A stretch of 11,523 bases of DNA from Bacillota bacterium (GTDB taxonomy: Bacteria; Bacillota; Clostridia; Oscillospirales; Oscillospiraceae), in assembly GCA_029268085.1 (NCBI GenBank), contig JAJUHD010000071.1:1-11523 (forward strand). Reading direction: 5' to 3'. The notes beneath the pieces are model-generated. The model saw only the letters and a list, made by a program, of their open reading frames with translations, did not search any database and was not told the DNA's origin. The first letter of the stretch is position 1. Each line of letters starts with the position of its first letter. Shown here one piece after another: positions 1 through 6,346 of the stretch. A program made the position numbers and the translations under genes.

Positions 1-285
1 GATGCCTGCGCCTATGTAGAACACCTGATACAAATCGACATCTCGCACGTCGCTATAGCTTGAAAGAAGGAAGCCGTAATTTGATTCTATATTAAATGCG
101 GCTTCAAATTCAGCAAGCGCGTCTGGGCCTAATTCAACAGGGTAGGAGGCTGCTCCGTTATCGGGAGACTTATCAGCGGAAGCCGACTGTATGGGCTTCA
201 CGATCACTTCTTTCGCACAACCGGCAAAGCAGCAAAACGTAAAGACGATAATTAAACATAGGGCAGGGATCGATCTGCTTTTCAT
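1..285 (-). CDS. Putative lipoprotein, C-terminus cut by window edge
   Basis: The first 95 codons of a minus-strand gene are visible; the rest lies beyond position 1. The start ATG (285-283) has a perfect AGGAGG (298-293) 7 nt upstream. The N-terminus is a lipoprotein signal peptide: basic residues (MKSR), a hydrophobic stretch from about residue 6 to 20, and a lipobox FAGC with the acylated cysteine at residue 23. After this comes a polar linker and then a segment starting near residue 45 (YPVELGPDALAEFEAAF). The mature protein would therefore be tethered to the outer face of the cytoplasmic membrane. I do not recognise the family of the mature domain; the visible part is too short to assign a function. 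The gene is divergent from crcB and has its own well-formed promoter. No link to fluoride export can be read from the sequence. Confidence 0.85.
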   Translation of the reverse strand, partial: MKSRSIPALCLIIVFTFCCFAGCAKEVIVKPIQSASADKSPDNGAASYPVELGPDALAEFEAAFNIESNYGFLLSSYSDVRDVDLYQVFYIGAGI

Positions 286-314
286 TTAGTTTCCTCCTGA
301 TTTGGAATGATTGC

Positions 315-343
315 AATATATACCCAATTACGCGGAAAGTCAA
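315..343 (-). promoter_or_regulatory. Promoter of the lipoprotein gene
   Basis: On the minus strand a -35 box TTGACT (343-338) is followed after exactly 17 nt by a -10 box TATATT (320-315), as expected for a housekeeping sigma factor. Transcription would start near 308, leaving a leader of about 22 nt that carries the ribosome binding site. It lies back to back with the crcB promoter, about 40 bp away. Confidence 0.7.
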
Positions 344-382
344 AGAAAAATTCAGTAAAGCATACGAAATGCTAGAAGAATA

Positions 383-411
383 TTGACATAATCAGACGGA
401 TAATATATATT
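383..411 (+). promoter_or_regulatory. Promoter of the crcB riboswitch transcript
   Basis: A consensus -35 TTGACA (383-388) is separated by 17 nt from a -10 TATATT (406-411). The predicted start near 418-419 falls just before the first base of the fluoride aptamer (G420), so the leader RNA would begin almost at the riboswitch. That agreement supports both calls. Confidence 0.85.
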
Positions 412-418
412 ACTATTC

Positions 419-491
419 AGGCGATGGAGTTCGCCTTTAAACGCTTATTGCTGATGACTCCTGCTTTGAAAGTAGGGGATCATTATTTTTT
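419..491 (+). promoter_or_regulatory. Fluoride riboswitch (crcB motif) with transcriptional expression platform
   Basis: The leader contains the hallmark elements of the fluoride aptamer. A hairpin GGCGA(420-424)/TCGCC(431-435) has loop TGGAGT, followed by an AACGC segment (440-444) and the conserved CTGATGACTCCT (451-462). Loop bases GGAGT (426-430) are complementary to ACTCC (457-461), which is the pseudoknot that forms around bound fluoride. The same CTCC bases are the left arm of a terminator (458-465 with 471-478) followed by a T-rich run. The two structures cannot form together. The inferred logic is that fluoride stabilises the pseudoknot, prevents termination and turns crcB on. Class assignment rests on the conserved motif and on the gene it controls. 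Confidence 0.93.
458..491 (+). terminator. Riboswitch-controlled intrinsic terminator
   Basis: An 8-bp stem pairs CTCCTGCT (458-465) with AGTAGGGG (471-478), including two G-U pairs, around a TTGAA loop. It is followed by ATCATTATTTTTT, with an uninterrupted run of six T at 486-491. The left arm is shared with the aptamer pseudoknot, so the hairpin should form only without fluoride. Confidence 0.8.
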
Positions 492-501
492 CGGAGAAAA
501 T

Positions 502-882
502 ATGCAGAAAATTCTTTATGTCGGTATAGGCGGTTGTATAGGCGCGATACTGCGCTATCTTGTTTCGTCGAAGATCAGCGGCTCTCAAATACCTTTAGGA
601 ACGTTGTTTGTGAACGTGCTCGGCGGCTTCCTCATCGGTCTTATAATGGAAGTATGTATTTCTACGGAGTTTATTTCTCCGAATATGAAGCTTTTCCTGA
701 CAACAGGAATTCTGGGGGGGCTGACGACTTTTTCAACATTCAGCTATGAAACAGTAAGGTTTTTTAGCGACGGAGACATTAAGCGCGGTCTTTTGAATAT
801 TTGTCTTAATGTCGTTTTGTGCATGGGTGGAGTCATGCTGGGACAGTATGTTGCAGCTAAGGCGATATGCAATATTAATTAA
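502..882 (+). CDS. crcB: Fluoride ion channel/exporter Fluc (CrcB)
   Basis: This 126-residue membrane protein exports fluoride as a dual-topology dimer. Family hallmarks are present: a glycine-rich first helix ending in GAILRY, the GTLFVNVLGGFLIG motif carrying the conserved Asn, and the GLTTFSTFSYE motif, which supplies the pore phenylalanines and the TTFST polarity track. Four hydrophobic helices fit the family, and the length is typical. An in-frame ATG at 424 would add 26 residues, but it lies inside the riboswitch stem-loop. The start at 502 (MQKILYVGIGG) is correct: it has GGAG (493-496) upstream and lies after the terminator T-run. There is no second crcB copy next to it, so a homodimer is likely. 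Expression should be induced by fluoride through the leader. A strong terminator follows 12 nt after the stop. Confidence 0.96.
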   Translation: MQKILYVGIGGCIGAILRYLVSSKISGSQIPLGTLFVNVLGGFLIGLIMEVCISTEFISPNMKLFLTTGILGGLTTFSTFSYETVRFFSDGDIKRGLLNICLNVVLCMGGVMLGQYVAAKAICNIN

Positions 883-894
883 ATTTAGAGAAAG

Positions 895-933
895 CGCCCC
901 AAACGGTCAAAAAGTCGTTTGGGGCGTTTTTTT
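895..933 (+). terminator. Strong convergent terminator between crcB and the PBP gene
   Basis: A perfect 11-bp stem CGCCCCAAACG (895-905) / CGTTTGGGGCG (916-926) with a 10-nt loop is followed by seven T. It ends crcB transcription. The PBP gene on the opposite strand stops at 938, so the same hairpin can also serve it; read that way, the trailing sequence CTTTCTCTAAATTT is a weaker T-tract. Confidence 0.93.
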
Positions 934-937
934 ATTT

Positions 938-3136
938 TTATGCGGCTTCATCGATTGGTTCGGGTGAGCCAGTGGACTGTGTTTCAGCAGACGGACTCGG
1001 CGTTACGGGCGCAGAGGGCTGCGGCGCTGAAGGAGTCGGAGAGACATCCGTTCCGCTAGAGGGATTGCCGGAGACGCTTTCAGACGGGCTTTCAGACGCT
1101 TCCTCAGAAGGCGAGGGGCTTGGTGTTGCGGACAGTTCTCCGAAGATGTTTGTCGGACCGCTTAGAGTCGGAGTTTTGAAGGCTTTGTATTCAAGACCTT
1201 CGTGCAGCGGCTGCATAATCTTTTTCCAAGTTTGCGCCGAGGGATTGCCGGAAACATACAAACGGGCGGGAGTATCATAACCTGTCCAGACGGCGGCTAC
1301 ATAGTAGGGCGTGTATCCGACGAACCAGCGATCGCAGTAATCGGAGCTGGAGCCGGTTTTACCCGCGTGCGGCATCGTGCCGAAATACGACTCGGAGCCT
1401 GTGCCGTAGGTTGCGGCGATGCTGAGCATATAAGTGATTGTCCAGGCCGTGTTCGCTTTGAACGCAACGATGGTCTCCGCGGGATTTTCAAGGACCATGT
1501 TGCCTTCGGAATCGGTTATATGCGTATATGTGCGGGCATAGGTGAAGACGCCGTCGTTTGCAAAAGCATCATATGCCTGCGCCATCTCTCTCACGGTAGC
1601 ACCGTTTGTGAGCTGACCTAATGCAAGCGGAGCATAATCGCAGTCGGAATCTACCAGACTGACAAAGCCCAGACGATTCTTCAAATAATCATAAGCAACC
1701 GAGGGAGTGAGCTTGTCGAGGATCTGTGCGGATACTGTATTTATAGAATTTGTGAGTGCCTGCTGAATAGTAATTACGCCCGCATTGCCGCCGCCTGCGT
1801 TTCTCGGATACCAGCTCGTGCCGCGCAGGTGAAGGTTGGGGTTATCATCGACCAGAGTTGAGGGAGAGATAAGCCCCTGATCAATCGCAGGCCCGTAAAC
1901 TGCTATCGGCTTAATTGCAGATCCTGGCGGACGCAGTGCATCTACCGCTCTGTTGAAGATGAGGTTGCCGGTCTTTTCGCCGATTCCGCCGGTAAGAGCT
2001 TTGATTTCGCCTGTATAGGGGTCAAGAATAACTGCCGCGGATTGCAGCGACTCGCCGGAGGGAGATTTGACTGACGGGAAATTAGCAGGGTCTTTATAAA
2101 TGCTGTCTACTATGTTCTGAGCCTTCATGTCCAGGCAGGAATATATCTGCAGACCGCCGTTGTAAAGGAGATTCTCGGCAACATCCTCGCTGACGCCTTT
2201 TTCCTCCATGAGGTCATTGATAACGTCTTCTATGACCGTATCGACATAGTAGCTGTTAATTGTTTGTGTATATTCTTCGTTCTCTCCGCGCTTGAACACG
2301 AGCTCCTCATTTACAGCCTGGGTATATTCCTCGTAGGTGATATAGCCCTGATCGTACATTTCCTTGAGAATGAGCTCCTGACGCTCCTTATTGTTCTTGC
2401 GGCTGATATAGGGATCATATTTAGACGGATTATTGGTAATGCCAATTATGCAGGCACATTCGGCAAGATCAAGATCCCAGACGTCCTTATCAAAATATGT
2501 TTTAGCAGCTGTACCTACGCCGTTACAGCTCTCGCCAAGATAAATTATGTTCAGATACCATTCCATAATTTGGTCTTTGTTATACATTTTTTCGAGCTTA
2601 AGCGCGCGAAAAATTTCAAGGATTTTTCGCTGGACGGTAATGTCGTCTTCTTTTGTGAGGTTTTTAATAAGCTGCTGCGTGATTGTGGAGCCGCCGAAGT
2701 CGTTCTTCATGCTCAGGAACATGTTGCCGAAGGCCGCCACGGTCCTGTACCAATCGACACCTTTATGCTCATAAAAACGCTTATCTTCAATTGCGACCGC
2801 TGCCTGTTCCATGTATTTCGGGATGTTTTCATAGTCTACCCAGACACGATTCTCCCTTCCGTGAAGAGAAGCGAGGGCAATATTGTTTCCGTTTTCATCC
2901 GTATAATAGATTGTGCTGGCAAGGTTCAGCGTCATTTCCTCAAGGGATACGTCAAGATCATCCGAGAGGTTGGTTTTGACATAATAAGCGAAAATACAAG
3001 TGAAAAGAAGCCCTGTCGTTATAAAAATGAGCAATAATGTTGCCAATACTTTTAGAATAACATGAAAAACATGGGATATTGTTCCCGCTGTCGTATTGAC
3101 TGCCATTGCGGCTTTGTTTGCTTCCTTCTTATCCAT
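938..3136 (-). CDS. Class A penicillin-binding protein (PBP1-type: glycosyltransferase + transpeptidase)
   Basis: This bifunctional peptidoglycan synthase polymerises glycan strands from lipid II and cross-links the peptides outside the membrane. The 732 residues show a cytoplasmic N-terminus and one membrane anchor (about 24-52). The GT51 glycosyltransferase domain (about 80-260) has EDKRFYEHKGVDW (catalytic Glu117), GGSTITQQL (148-156) and RKILEIFRALKLEKMY. The transpeptidase domain (about 365-650) has SAIK (Ser406/Lys409), SIN (464-466) and KTG (593-595). All catalytic motifs are intact. From about residue 668 to the end lies a low-complexity Ser/Pro/Thr/Glu tail, probably a flexible extracellular extension; such tails are common in clostridial class A PBPs. 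The ATG has GGAGG (3151-3147) 10 nt upstream. It is transcribed alone and converges on crcB. A precise ponA/pbpF name cannot be given from sequence alone. Confidence 0.95.
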   Translation of the reverse strand: MDKKEANKAAMAVNTTAGTISHVFHVILKVLATLLLIFITTGLLFTCIFAYYVKTNLSDDLDVSLEEMTLNLASTIYYTDENGNNIALASLHGRENRVWVDYENIPKYMEQAAVAIEDKRFYEHKGVDWYRTVAAFGNMFLSMKNDFGGSTITQQLIKNLTKEDDITVQRKILEIFRALKLEKMYNKDQIMEWYLNIIYLGESCNGVGTAAKTYFDKDVWDLDLAECACIIGITNNPSKYDPYISRKNNKERQELILKEMYDQGYITYEEYTQAVNEELVFKRGENEEYTQTINSYYVDTVIEDVINDLMEEKGVSEDVAENLLYNGGLQIYSCLDMKAQNIVDSIYKDPANFPSVKSPSGESLQSAAVILDPYTGEIKALTGGIGEKTGNLIFNRAVDALRPPGSAIKPIAVYGPAIDQGLISPSTLVDDNPNLHLRGTSWYPRNAGGGNAGVITIQQALTNSINTVSAQILDKLTPSVAYDYLKNRLGFVSLVDSDCDYAPLALGQLTNGATVREMAQAYDAFANDGVFTYARTYTHITDSEGNMVLENPAETIVAFKANTAWTITYMLSIAATYGTGSESYFGTMPHAGKTGSSSDYCDRWFVGYTPYYVAAVWTGYDTPARLYVSGNPSAQTWKKIMQPLHEGLEYKAFKTPTLSGPTNIFGELSATPSPSPSEEASESPSESVSGNPSSGTDVSPTPSAPQPSAPVTPSPSAETQSTGSPEPIDEAA

Positions 3137-3251
3137 GTGGATGAAACCTCCGTCGGGTCATTTATACTGTAAGTGCAGTTCGATACTCCGATACGGGCTC
3201 ATCCTGCACGGTGTTGTTAGGTTTTAATGCTGCAATGTGAAGCTTCTTATT

Positions 3252-3287
3252 ATTATAACATGATGTGTCAATTAGAGATAGTATAAT
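3252..3287. promoter_or_regulatory. Candidate divergent promoter region (PBP gene / BofC-like gene)
   Basis: The AT-rich gap between the divergent genes carries a TATAAT box on each strand: minus strand 3257-3252, preceded by TG one base away (an extended -10, TGTTATAAT), and plus strand 3282-3287. Neither has a convincing -35 at 17 nt. The TTGACA on the minus strand (3271-3266) is only 8 nt from its TATAAT, so it cannot be the partner. A second weak plus-strand option is TTGGTT (3315-3320) - 18 nt - AATAAT (3339-3344). I see no terminator or riboswitch in the rest of 3137-3375. Confidence 0.4.
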
Positions 3288-3375
3288 TTATAAAGATATT
3301 TTTTAACATTGGATTTGGTTAAATTTAACTTTATGGGGAATAATCCAAATAAATACTTATTTGGAGGACTGTGAT

Positions 3376-3705
3376 TTGAAACCAAAAGTAAAAATCGTGA
3401 TCATTGGGATTCTGGTCCTTTTTACGGCGTTCTTTTCTGCATATGCCATAGTCGGCCATGTGAAAGCGGAAGACGGGGGAGAGGCTGTAAGCTGCATGAC
3501 CGAAAATGAGGAGACCTGCTTTGTGCTGAGGGATTATGAGGGCTACGTTGCGGTATATGTGGAGAACGATTCGACCCGCCCTATGACGGTCACTGATATT
3601 CCGGTATCGACGCTGCGCGAGCTCGATAAAAAGCTTCTCGAGACCGGACTGAAGCTTTATTCCAAAGAAAGACTGATTATGACGCTCGAAGACCTCGGTT
3701 CGTAA
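3376..3705 (+). CDS. Membrane-anchored protein with BofC C-terminal-like domain
   Basis: A 109-residue protein with one N-terminal transmembrane helix (about 6-24, IVIIGILVLFTAFFSAYAI), followed by an extracytoplasmic domain. The region from about residue 47 (CFVLRDYEGYVAVYVEND) through MTVTDIPVSTLRELDKKLL to the end matches the pattern I know from BofC C-terminal domains of spore-forming Bacillota. In Bacillus subtilis BofC is a forespore protein that restrains the SpoIVB protease. Here the N-terminal BofC domain is absent, so a sporulation role is only an inference. The start is TTG at 3376, placed by a perfect GGAGG (3363-3367) 8 nt upstream; a TTG at 3361 in the same frame lies over the ribosome binding site and is rejected. 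The next gene has its own promoter. Confidence 0.7.
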   Translation: MKPKVKIVIIGILVLFTAFFSAYAIVGHVKAEDGGEAVSCMTENEETCFVLRDYEGYVAVYVENDSTRPMTVTDIPVSTLRELDKKLLETGLKLYSKERLIMTLEDLGS

Positions 3706-3716
3706 GGCGAGGGGAG

Positions 3717-3745
3717 TTGATTTTTTCCCGCGCTTGGGGTAGAAT
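3717..3745 (+). promoter_or_regulatory. Promoter of the UPF0473 gene
   Basis: TTGATT (3717-3722) and TAGAAT (3740-3745) are exactly 17 nt apart, 12 nt after the stop codon of the preceding gene. Transcription would start near 3752, giving a leader of about 44 nt with AGGAGG at its end. Confidence 0.6.
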
Positions 3746-3795
3746 TAGCTATCGGGACGGCTGATTTTCGCCCCGCAACTTACAGGAGGCACATT

Positions 3796-4077
3796 ATGAA
3801 CGAGGATTTTGGGAACGATATAATCACCATAACCGATGACGAAGGAAATGAATATGTTCTTGAGCACCTGCATACACTGGAACATAAAGGCCGCTTCTAC
3901 ATGGCGTTTCTGCCGACCGATATAGATGAGGACGATGAAGACTATGGTCTTATCATACTGAAGGTCATTGAGGAGGACGGCGAAGAAATACTGGGGTCGA
4001 TCGACGATTCCGACGAACTGGAAGAAGTCTATGAATTGTTTGCCGCGGTTCTTTTTGACGAGGAAGAAGATCAATAA
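3796..4077 (+). CDS. UPF0473 / DUF1292 family protein (YrzB-like)
   Basis: This small acidic cytoplasmic protein of 93 residues has the family pattern: ITITDDEGNEYVLEHLHTLEHKGRFYMAFLPTD, then an acidic loop (DIDEDDEDYG), then a hydrophobic strand LIILKVIEEDGEE and a final ELEEVYELFAAVLFDEEEDQ. In Bacillus and many clostridia the family sits beside ruvX (yrrK) and alaS; here it does not, its neighbours being a BofC-like gene and a non-coding RNA. The biochemical role of the family is not known. The ATG start is set by AGGAGG 8 nt upstream. No hairpin terminator is visible after the stop; the next element is an independent promoter. Confidence 0.85.
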   Translation: MNEDFGNDIITITDDEGNEYVLEHLHTLEHKGRFYMAFLPTDIDEDDEDYGLIILKVIEEDGEEILGSIDDSDELEEVYELFAAVLFDEEEDQ

Positions 4078-4115
4078 GTTCCACTAAAGAGGCAGATTTT
4101 TCAAGTTTTTTTCCT

Positions 4116-4144
4116 TTGATTTTTTAGAGCTTAGGTTGTATAAT
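4116..4144 (+). promoter_or_regulatory. Strong promoter of the structured non-coding RNA
   Basis: TTGATT (4116-4121), a 17-nt spacer and a perfect TATAAT (4139-4144) form the best promoter in the window. A run of T-rich DNA just upstream may act as an UP-like element. The predicted start is near 4151, at GGGAACGGG. No open reading frame with a ribosome binding site follows, so the product is RNA. Confidence 0.85.
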
Positions 4145-4150
4145 TTCATT

Positions 4151-4437
4151 GGGAACGGGAATGTTTTTATAGCATCCGTTCTGTGAATCGGCACAGCGGT
4201 TTTTCGAAACCTGCTGTGTGCGTGAGGGGTCTTTTAAAACCCACATCTCTTATAAGGGACGCCGGAAAGCTTCCGCTGTGAATTGCAGGCCTCCCGAGGC
4301 GGCTTGTGACCGTTCTTGGACGTTGGAAGCAGAGAAGGAGCGGAGAGGCGACCCACCTGCAATTACGTGCAGGTTCTTATAAGGTCCCCACGGCAATAGC
4401 GGGCTCGGCCGGCGCTTTCGCGCCGGCCTCTTTTTTT
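4151..4437 (+). ncRNA. Structured non-coding RNA of about 285 nt, possibly 6S (SsrS)-like
   Basis: This is a free-standing transcription unit with its own strong promoter and terminator and no credible ORF. Visible pairings are a hairpin CACAGCGGTTT/AAACCTGCTGTG (about 4192-4218), nested long-range pairs CTTATAAGGG (about 4248) with TTCTTATAAG (about 4374) and AATTGCAGG (about 4279) with CCTGCAATT (about 4356), and a possible closing stem CTGTG (4181-4185) / CACGG (4389-4393). The local hairpin CCTGCA-ATTACG-TGCAGG competes with one long-range pair. The stretch GCGACCCACCT followed by this hairpin recalls the 3' half of 6S RNA, the RNA polymerase-binding regulator, and the rod-like nesting also fits. 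It is, however, longer than the usual 180-200 nt. It lacks the marks of SRP RNA (GGAA loop in a CC/GG stem), tmRNA and RNase P RNA. I am sure it is a structured RNA and only moderately sure of the class. Confidence 0.7.
4407..4437 (+). terminator. GC-rich terminator of the non-coding RNA
   Basis: A perfect 9-bp stem GGCCGGCGC (4407-4415) / GCGCCGGCC (4420-4428) closes a TTTC loop. It is followed by TC and seven T (4431-4437). It defines the 3' end of the RNA. Confidence 0.95.
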
Positions 4438-4460
4438 GCAACTTTATATATCAAATTGTT

Positions 4461-4498
4461 CGTAGCTTTGCTTTTTAACGCATTGCTACGGTTTTTTT
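4461..4498 (+). terminator. Second, weaker terminator downstream of the RNA gene
   Basis: CGTAGC (4461-4466) pairs with GCTACG (4485-4490). Inside the 18-nt loop a further TGC/GCA pairing is possible, and seven T follow at 4492-4498. It stands in tandem behind the RNA terminator and would block read-through into the phage genes. Confidence 0.6.
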
Positions 4499-4725
4499 GT
4501 TGCAGTTTCGACTTAATTTTACATAATTTTATCTTTTCCGACTGGTTTTGACATTTTTCGCGGAGTCAGGGTGCTACGATACATTTCATCTACAATGGCT
4601 CGTGGTTTATTTTAACCTTTCATTTGCAGTTTTTTGAGTTCTAATTTAACAATTAAATTTTTTTTCTGTGTACGCTAACGTACAAGTTTTTCGGGAGTGC
4701 GCCATCTGGTTGAGGAGGGAATGGC
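4499..4725 (+). promoter_or_regulatory. AT-rich region upstream of the phage operon with candidate promoter and palindrome
   Basis: No gene is seen in this 227-nt stretch. TTGACA (4548-4553) and an extended -10 TGCTACGAT (TACGAT at 4575-4580) are 21 nt apart, which is long, so the extended -10 would have to carry most of the activity. The start would be near 4587. At 4669-4684 lies a perfect palindrome TGTACG-CTAA-CGTACA, about 40 nt before the first phage start codon and a candidate operator. The border between host and phage-derived DNA probably falls between 4438 and 4725, but I see no attachment-site repeat. Confidence 0.4.
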
Positions 4726-5043
4726 TTGAGGAAAAAAATGAGCGGAACCGATGTCATCAGCCGTATTGGCAGTCTGGCGTTCGGAAAAGCAAACGACGCC
4801 GTGAAGCTGGTTTTTCTCGATCCCGATAGCAGAGAGCAAATTGACAGGCTTGATCTCAGCATGGTCTCGGAGATCAAAAGGGGTTCAAACGGAGCGGTCG
4901 AGGTAAAGCTTCTTGACAGAATAGCTCTTCTTGAATTGCTTGCTTCGCTAACAGCCCCGCAAAACTCAAAGGGCAGCGAAGCCGAGAGCTTTTTTTCGGC
5001 TATGGATAAGGCCGCCGCAAAGCTGGGTGCTGCTGAAACATGA
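4726..5043 (+). CDS. Short terminase small-subunit-like protein
   Basis: A 105-residue protein directly before, and translationally coupled to, the large terminase (stop and start overlap as ATGA at 5040-5043). The segment from about residue 22 (NDAVKLVFL) through SMVSEIKRGSNGAVEVKLLDRIALLELLASL resembles the C-terminal half of XtmA-type small terminases of clostridial phages, which recognise the packaging site and bind the motor. The N-terminal helix-turn-helix part of that family is missing, so DNA recognition may differ or come from another protein. The start is taken as TTG at 4726, with GGAGGG (4714-4719) 6 nt upstream; ATG at 4738 is possible but has a poorer site. Function is inferred from position and a weak resemblance. 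Confidence 0.55.
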   Translation: MRKKMSGTDVISRIGSLAFGKANDAVKLVFLDPDSREQIDRLDLSMVSEIKRGSNGAVEVKLLDRIALLELLASLTAPQNSKGSEAESFFSAMDKAAAKLGAAET

Positions 5044-6293
5044 AATTTGAAACCTTCAGCGAAAAACAGGCACTTGCGTTGACCTGGTGGAGCGATTCCT
5101 CGCCTTATGAGGATTTTGACGCGATCATCTGCGACGGTGCGGTCCGAAGCGGAAAGACACTCTGCATGGGTATCTCATTCATTTGTTGGGCAATGAGGAG
5201 ATTTTCCGGACAGCAGTTCGGCATGTGCGGCAAGACCATTGCATCGCTCAGGAGAAATATGGTCGGTGTGCTGCTCCCGGTTATGAGCGATCTTGGCTTT
5301 ATCTGTGAGGAGAAGATATCTAAAAATCTCTTTACTGTAAGTTTCGGAGGCAGGATGAATACGTTTTTTCTGTTCGGCGGGCGGGATGAAGGTTCACAGG
5401 CTCTTATTCAGGGCGCGACCTTCGCAGGGGTGCTGCTTGACGAGGTTGCGCTTATGCCGAGAAGCTTTGTGGAGCAGGCCTGCGCGCGGTGCAGCGTTTC
5501 GGGTTCAAAGCTATGGTTCAACTGCAATCCGGAAGGCCCTAATCACTGGTTTTACCTTGAATGGGTAAAAAAATCTCGGGAACGGAGAGCGTTATATATC
5601 CATTTCGAATTAGAGGATAATCCTGCACTTTCCCGCAGAACCATTGCAAGATACCGCAAAATGTATTCAGGGGTGTTTTACAGACGCTTCATACTCGGCG
5701 AGTGGGTGGCATCATCAGGCAGAGTCTATGATTTTTTCGACGAGAGCTTCGTGAGGGATGCGCCGGCGGGAGAGATGGAGGAATACGCGGTCTCCTGTGA
5801 TTACGGGACGGCGAATCCCGCCTCGTTCGGGTTCTGGGGATTAAAGAGCGGGGTATGGTACAGGCTGAAAGAGTATTACTATAATTCACGTACGGAGGGT
5901 TTCCAAAAGACCGACGCGGAATATGTTCGGGAGCTTATCGCGCTGTGCGGCGGGGCGCATCCGCGCGCAGTAGTCGTCGATCCTTCGGCAACGAGTTTCG
6001 TCGAGGCTTTGAGACGGGAAGGGCTTCCTGTTTTGAAGGCGGATAACGATGTTCTTAGCGGAATTAGGCTGACGGCTGACCTTCTTAAATCGGGGAAAAT
6101 AGTAATTTGCCGCGACTGCATAGATGCAATACGCGAATTCTCACTCTACTCGTGGGACGAGAAGCATGAGGGCAGGGATGCGCCAATTAAACAGTTCGAT
6201 CACGCGATGGATGATATACGCTACTTTGCTTCGACAATTGCTGCGCCATCCGGCGGGAACTGCTTTGCCGCGACATATGTCGAACGGGGCTGA
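5040..6293 (+). CDS. Phage terminase large subunit
   Basis: This 417-residue DNA-packaging motor cuts concatemeric phage DNA and pumps it into the prohead by ATP hydrolysis. The ATPase domain has Walker A GAVRSGKT (33-40), Walker B VLLDE (131-135, with the catalytic Glu), and the following segment FNCNPEGPNHWFY (160-172), typical of PBSX/XtmB-like terminases. The C-terminal RNase H-type nuclease shows Asp254 in CDYG, Asp314 in VVVDPSA and the acidic HAMDDIRY motif near 389-396. All expected catalytic residues are present and the length is normal, so the gene looks functional. ATG at 5040 overlaps the previous stop, with no separate strong ribosome binding site, which suggests coupled translation. 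A 53-nt gap separates it from the portal gene. Confidence 0.96.
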   Translation: MKFETFSEKQALALTWWSDSSPYEDFDAIICDGAVRSGKTLCMGISFICWAMRRFSGQQFGMCGKTIASLRRNMVGVLLPVMSDLGFICEEKISKNLFTVSFGGRMNTFFLFGGRDEGSQALIQGATFAGVLLDEVALMPRSFVEQACARCSVSGSKLWFNCNPEGPNHWFYLEWVKKSRERRALYIHFELEDNPALSRRTIARYRKMYSGVFYRRFILGEWVASSGRVYDFFDESFVRDAPAGEMEEYAVSCDYGTANPASFGFWGLKSGVWYRLKEYYYNSRTEGFQKTDAEYVRELIALCGGAHPRAVVVDPSATSFVEALRREGLPVLKADNDVLSGIRLTADLLKSGKIVICRDCIDAIREFSLYSWDEKHEGRDAPIKQFDHAMDDIRYFASTIAAPSGGNCFAATYVERG

Positions 6294-6346
6294 CACTTGC
6301 GAAAGAAAGCCCGAAAGTTCTGAATTAGTTATTTGGAGGAAGTTTT

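Noticed and set aside
424..501. N-terminal 26-residue extension of CrcB from an upstream in-frame ATG
   Set aside because: The codons lie in the fluoride aptamer and the terminator, the peptide does not fit the family, and ATG 502 has a proper ribosome binding site.
938..1130. DNA repeat in the C-terminal part of the PBP gene
   Set aside because: The similarity comes from codons for a low-complexity Ser/Pro/Glu tail; no exact repeat unit is visible.
2264..3037. Long plus-strand open frame of 257 codons opposite the PBP gene
   Set aside because: It is antisense to the conserved glycosyltransferase domain and is a shadow of it, with no recognisable protein pattern.
3745..4074. Minus-strand open frame of 109 codons opposite the UPF0473 gene
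   Set aside because: The plus-strand gene matches a known family and has a promoter and AGGAGG; the antisense frame arises from its acidic codons.
4151..4437. SRP RNA, tmRNA or RNase P RNA
   Set aside because: No GGAA-capped CC/GG helix of SRP RNA, no tRNA-like 3' end of tmRNA, and no RNase P conserved blocks such as the GGAAAGTCC segment could be found.
4250..4551. Short open frames on both strands over the non-coding RNA
   Set aside because: They cross the terminator stem or lack ribosome binding sites, and the region is better explained as a structured RNA.
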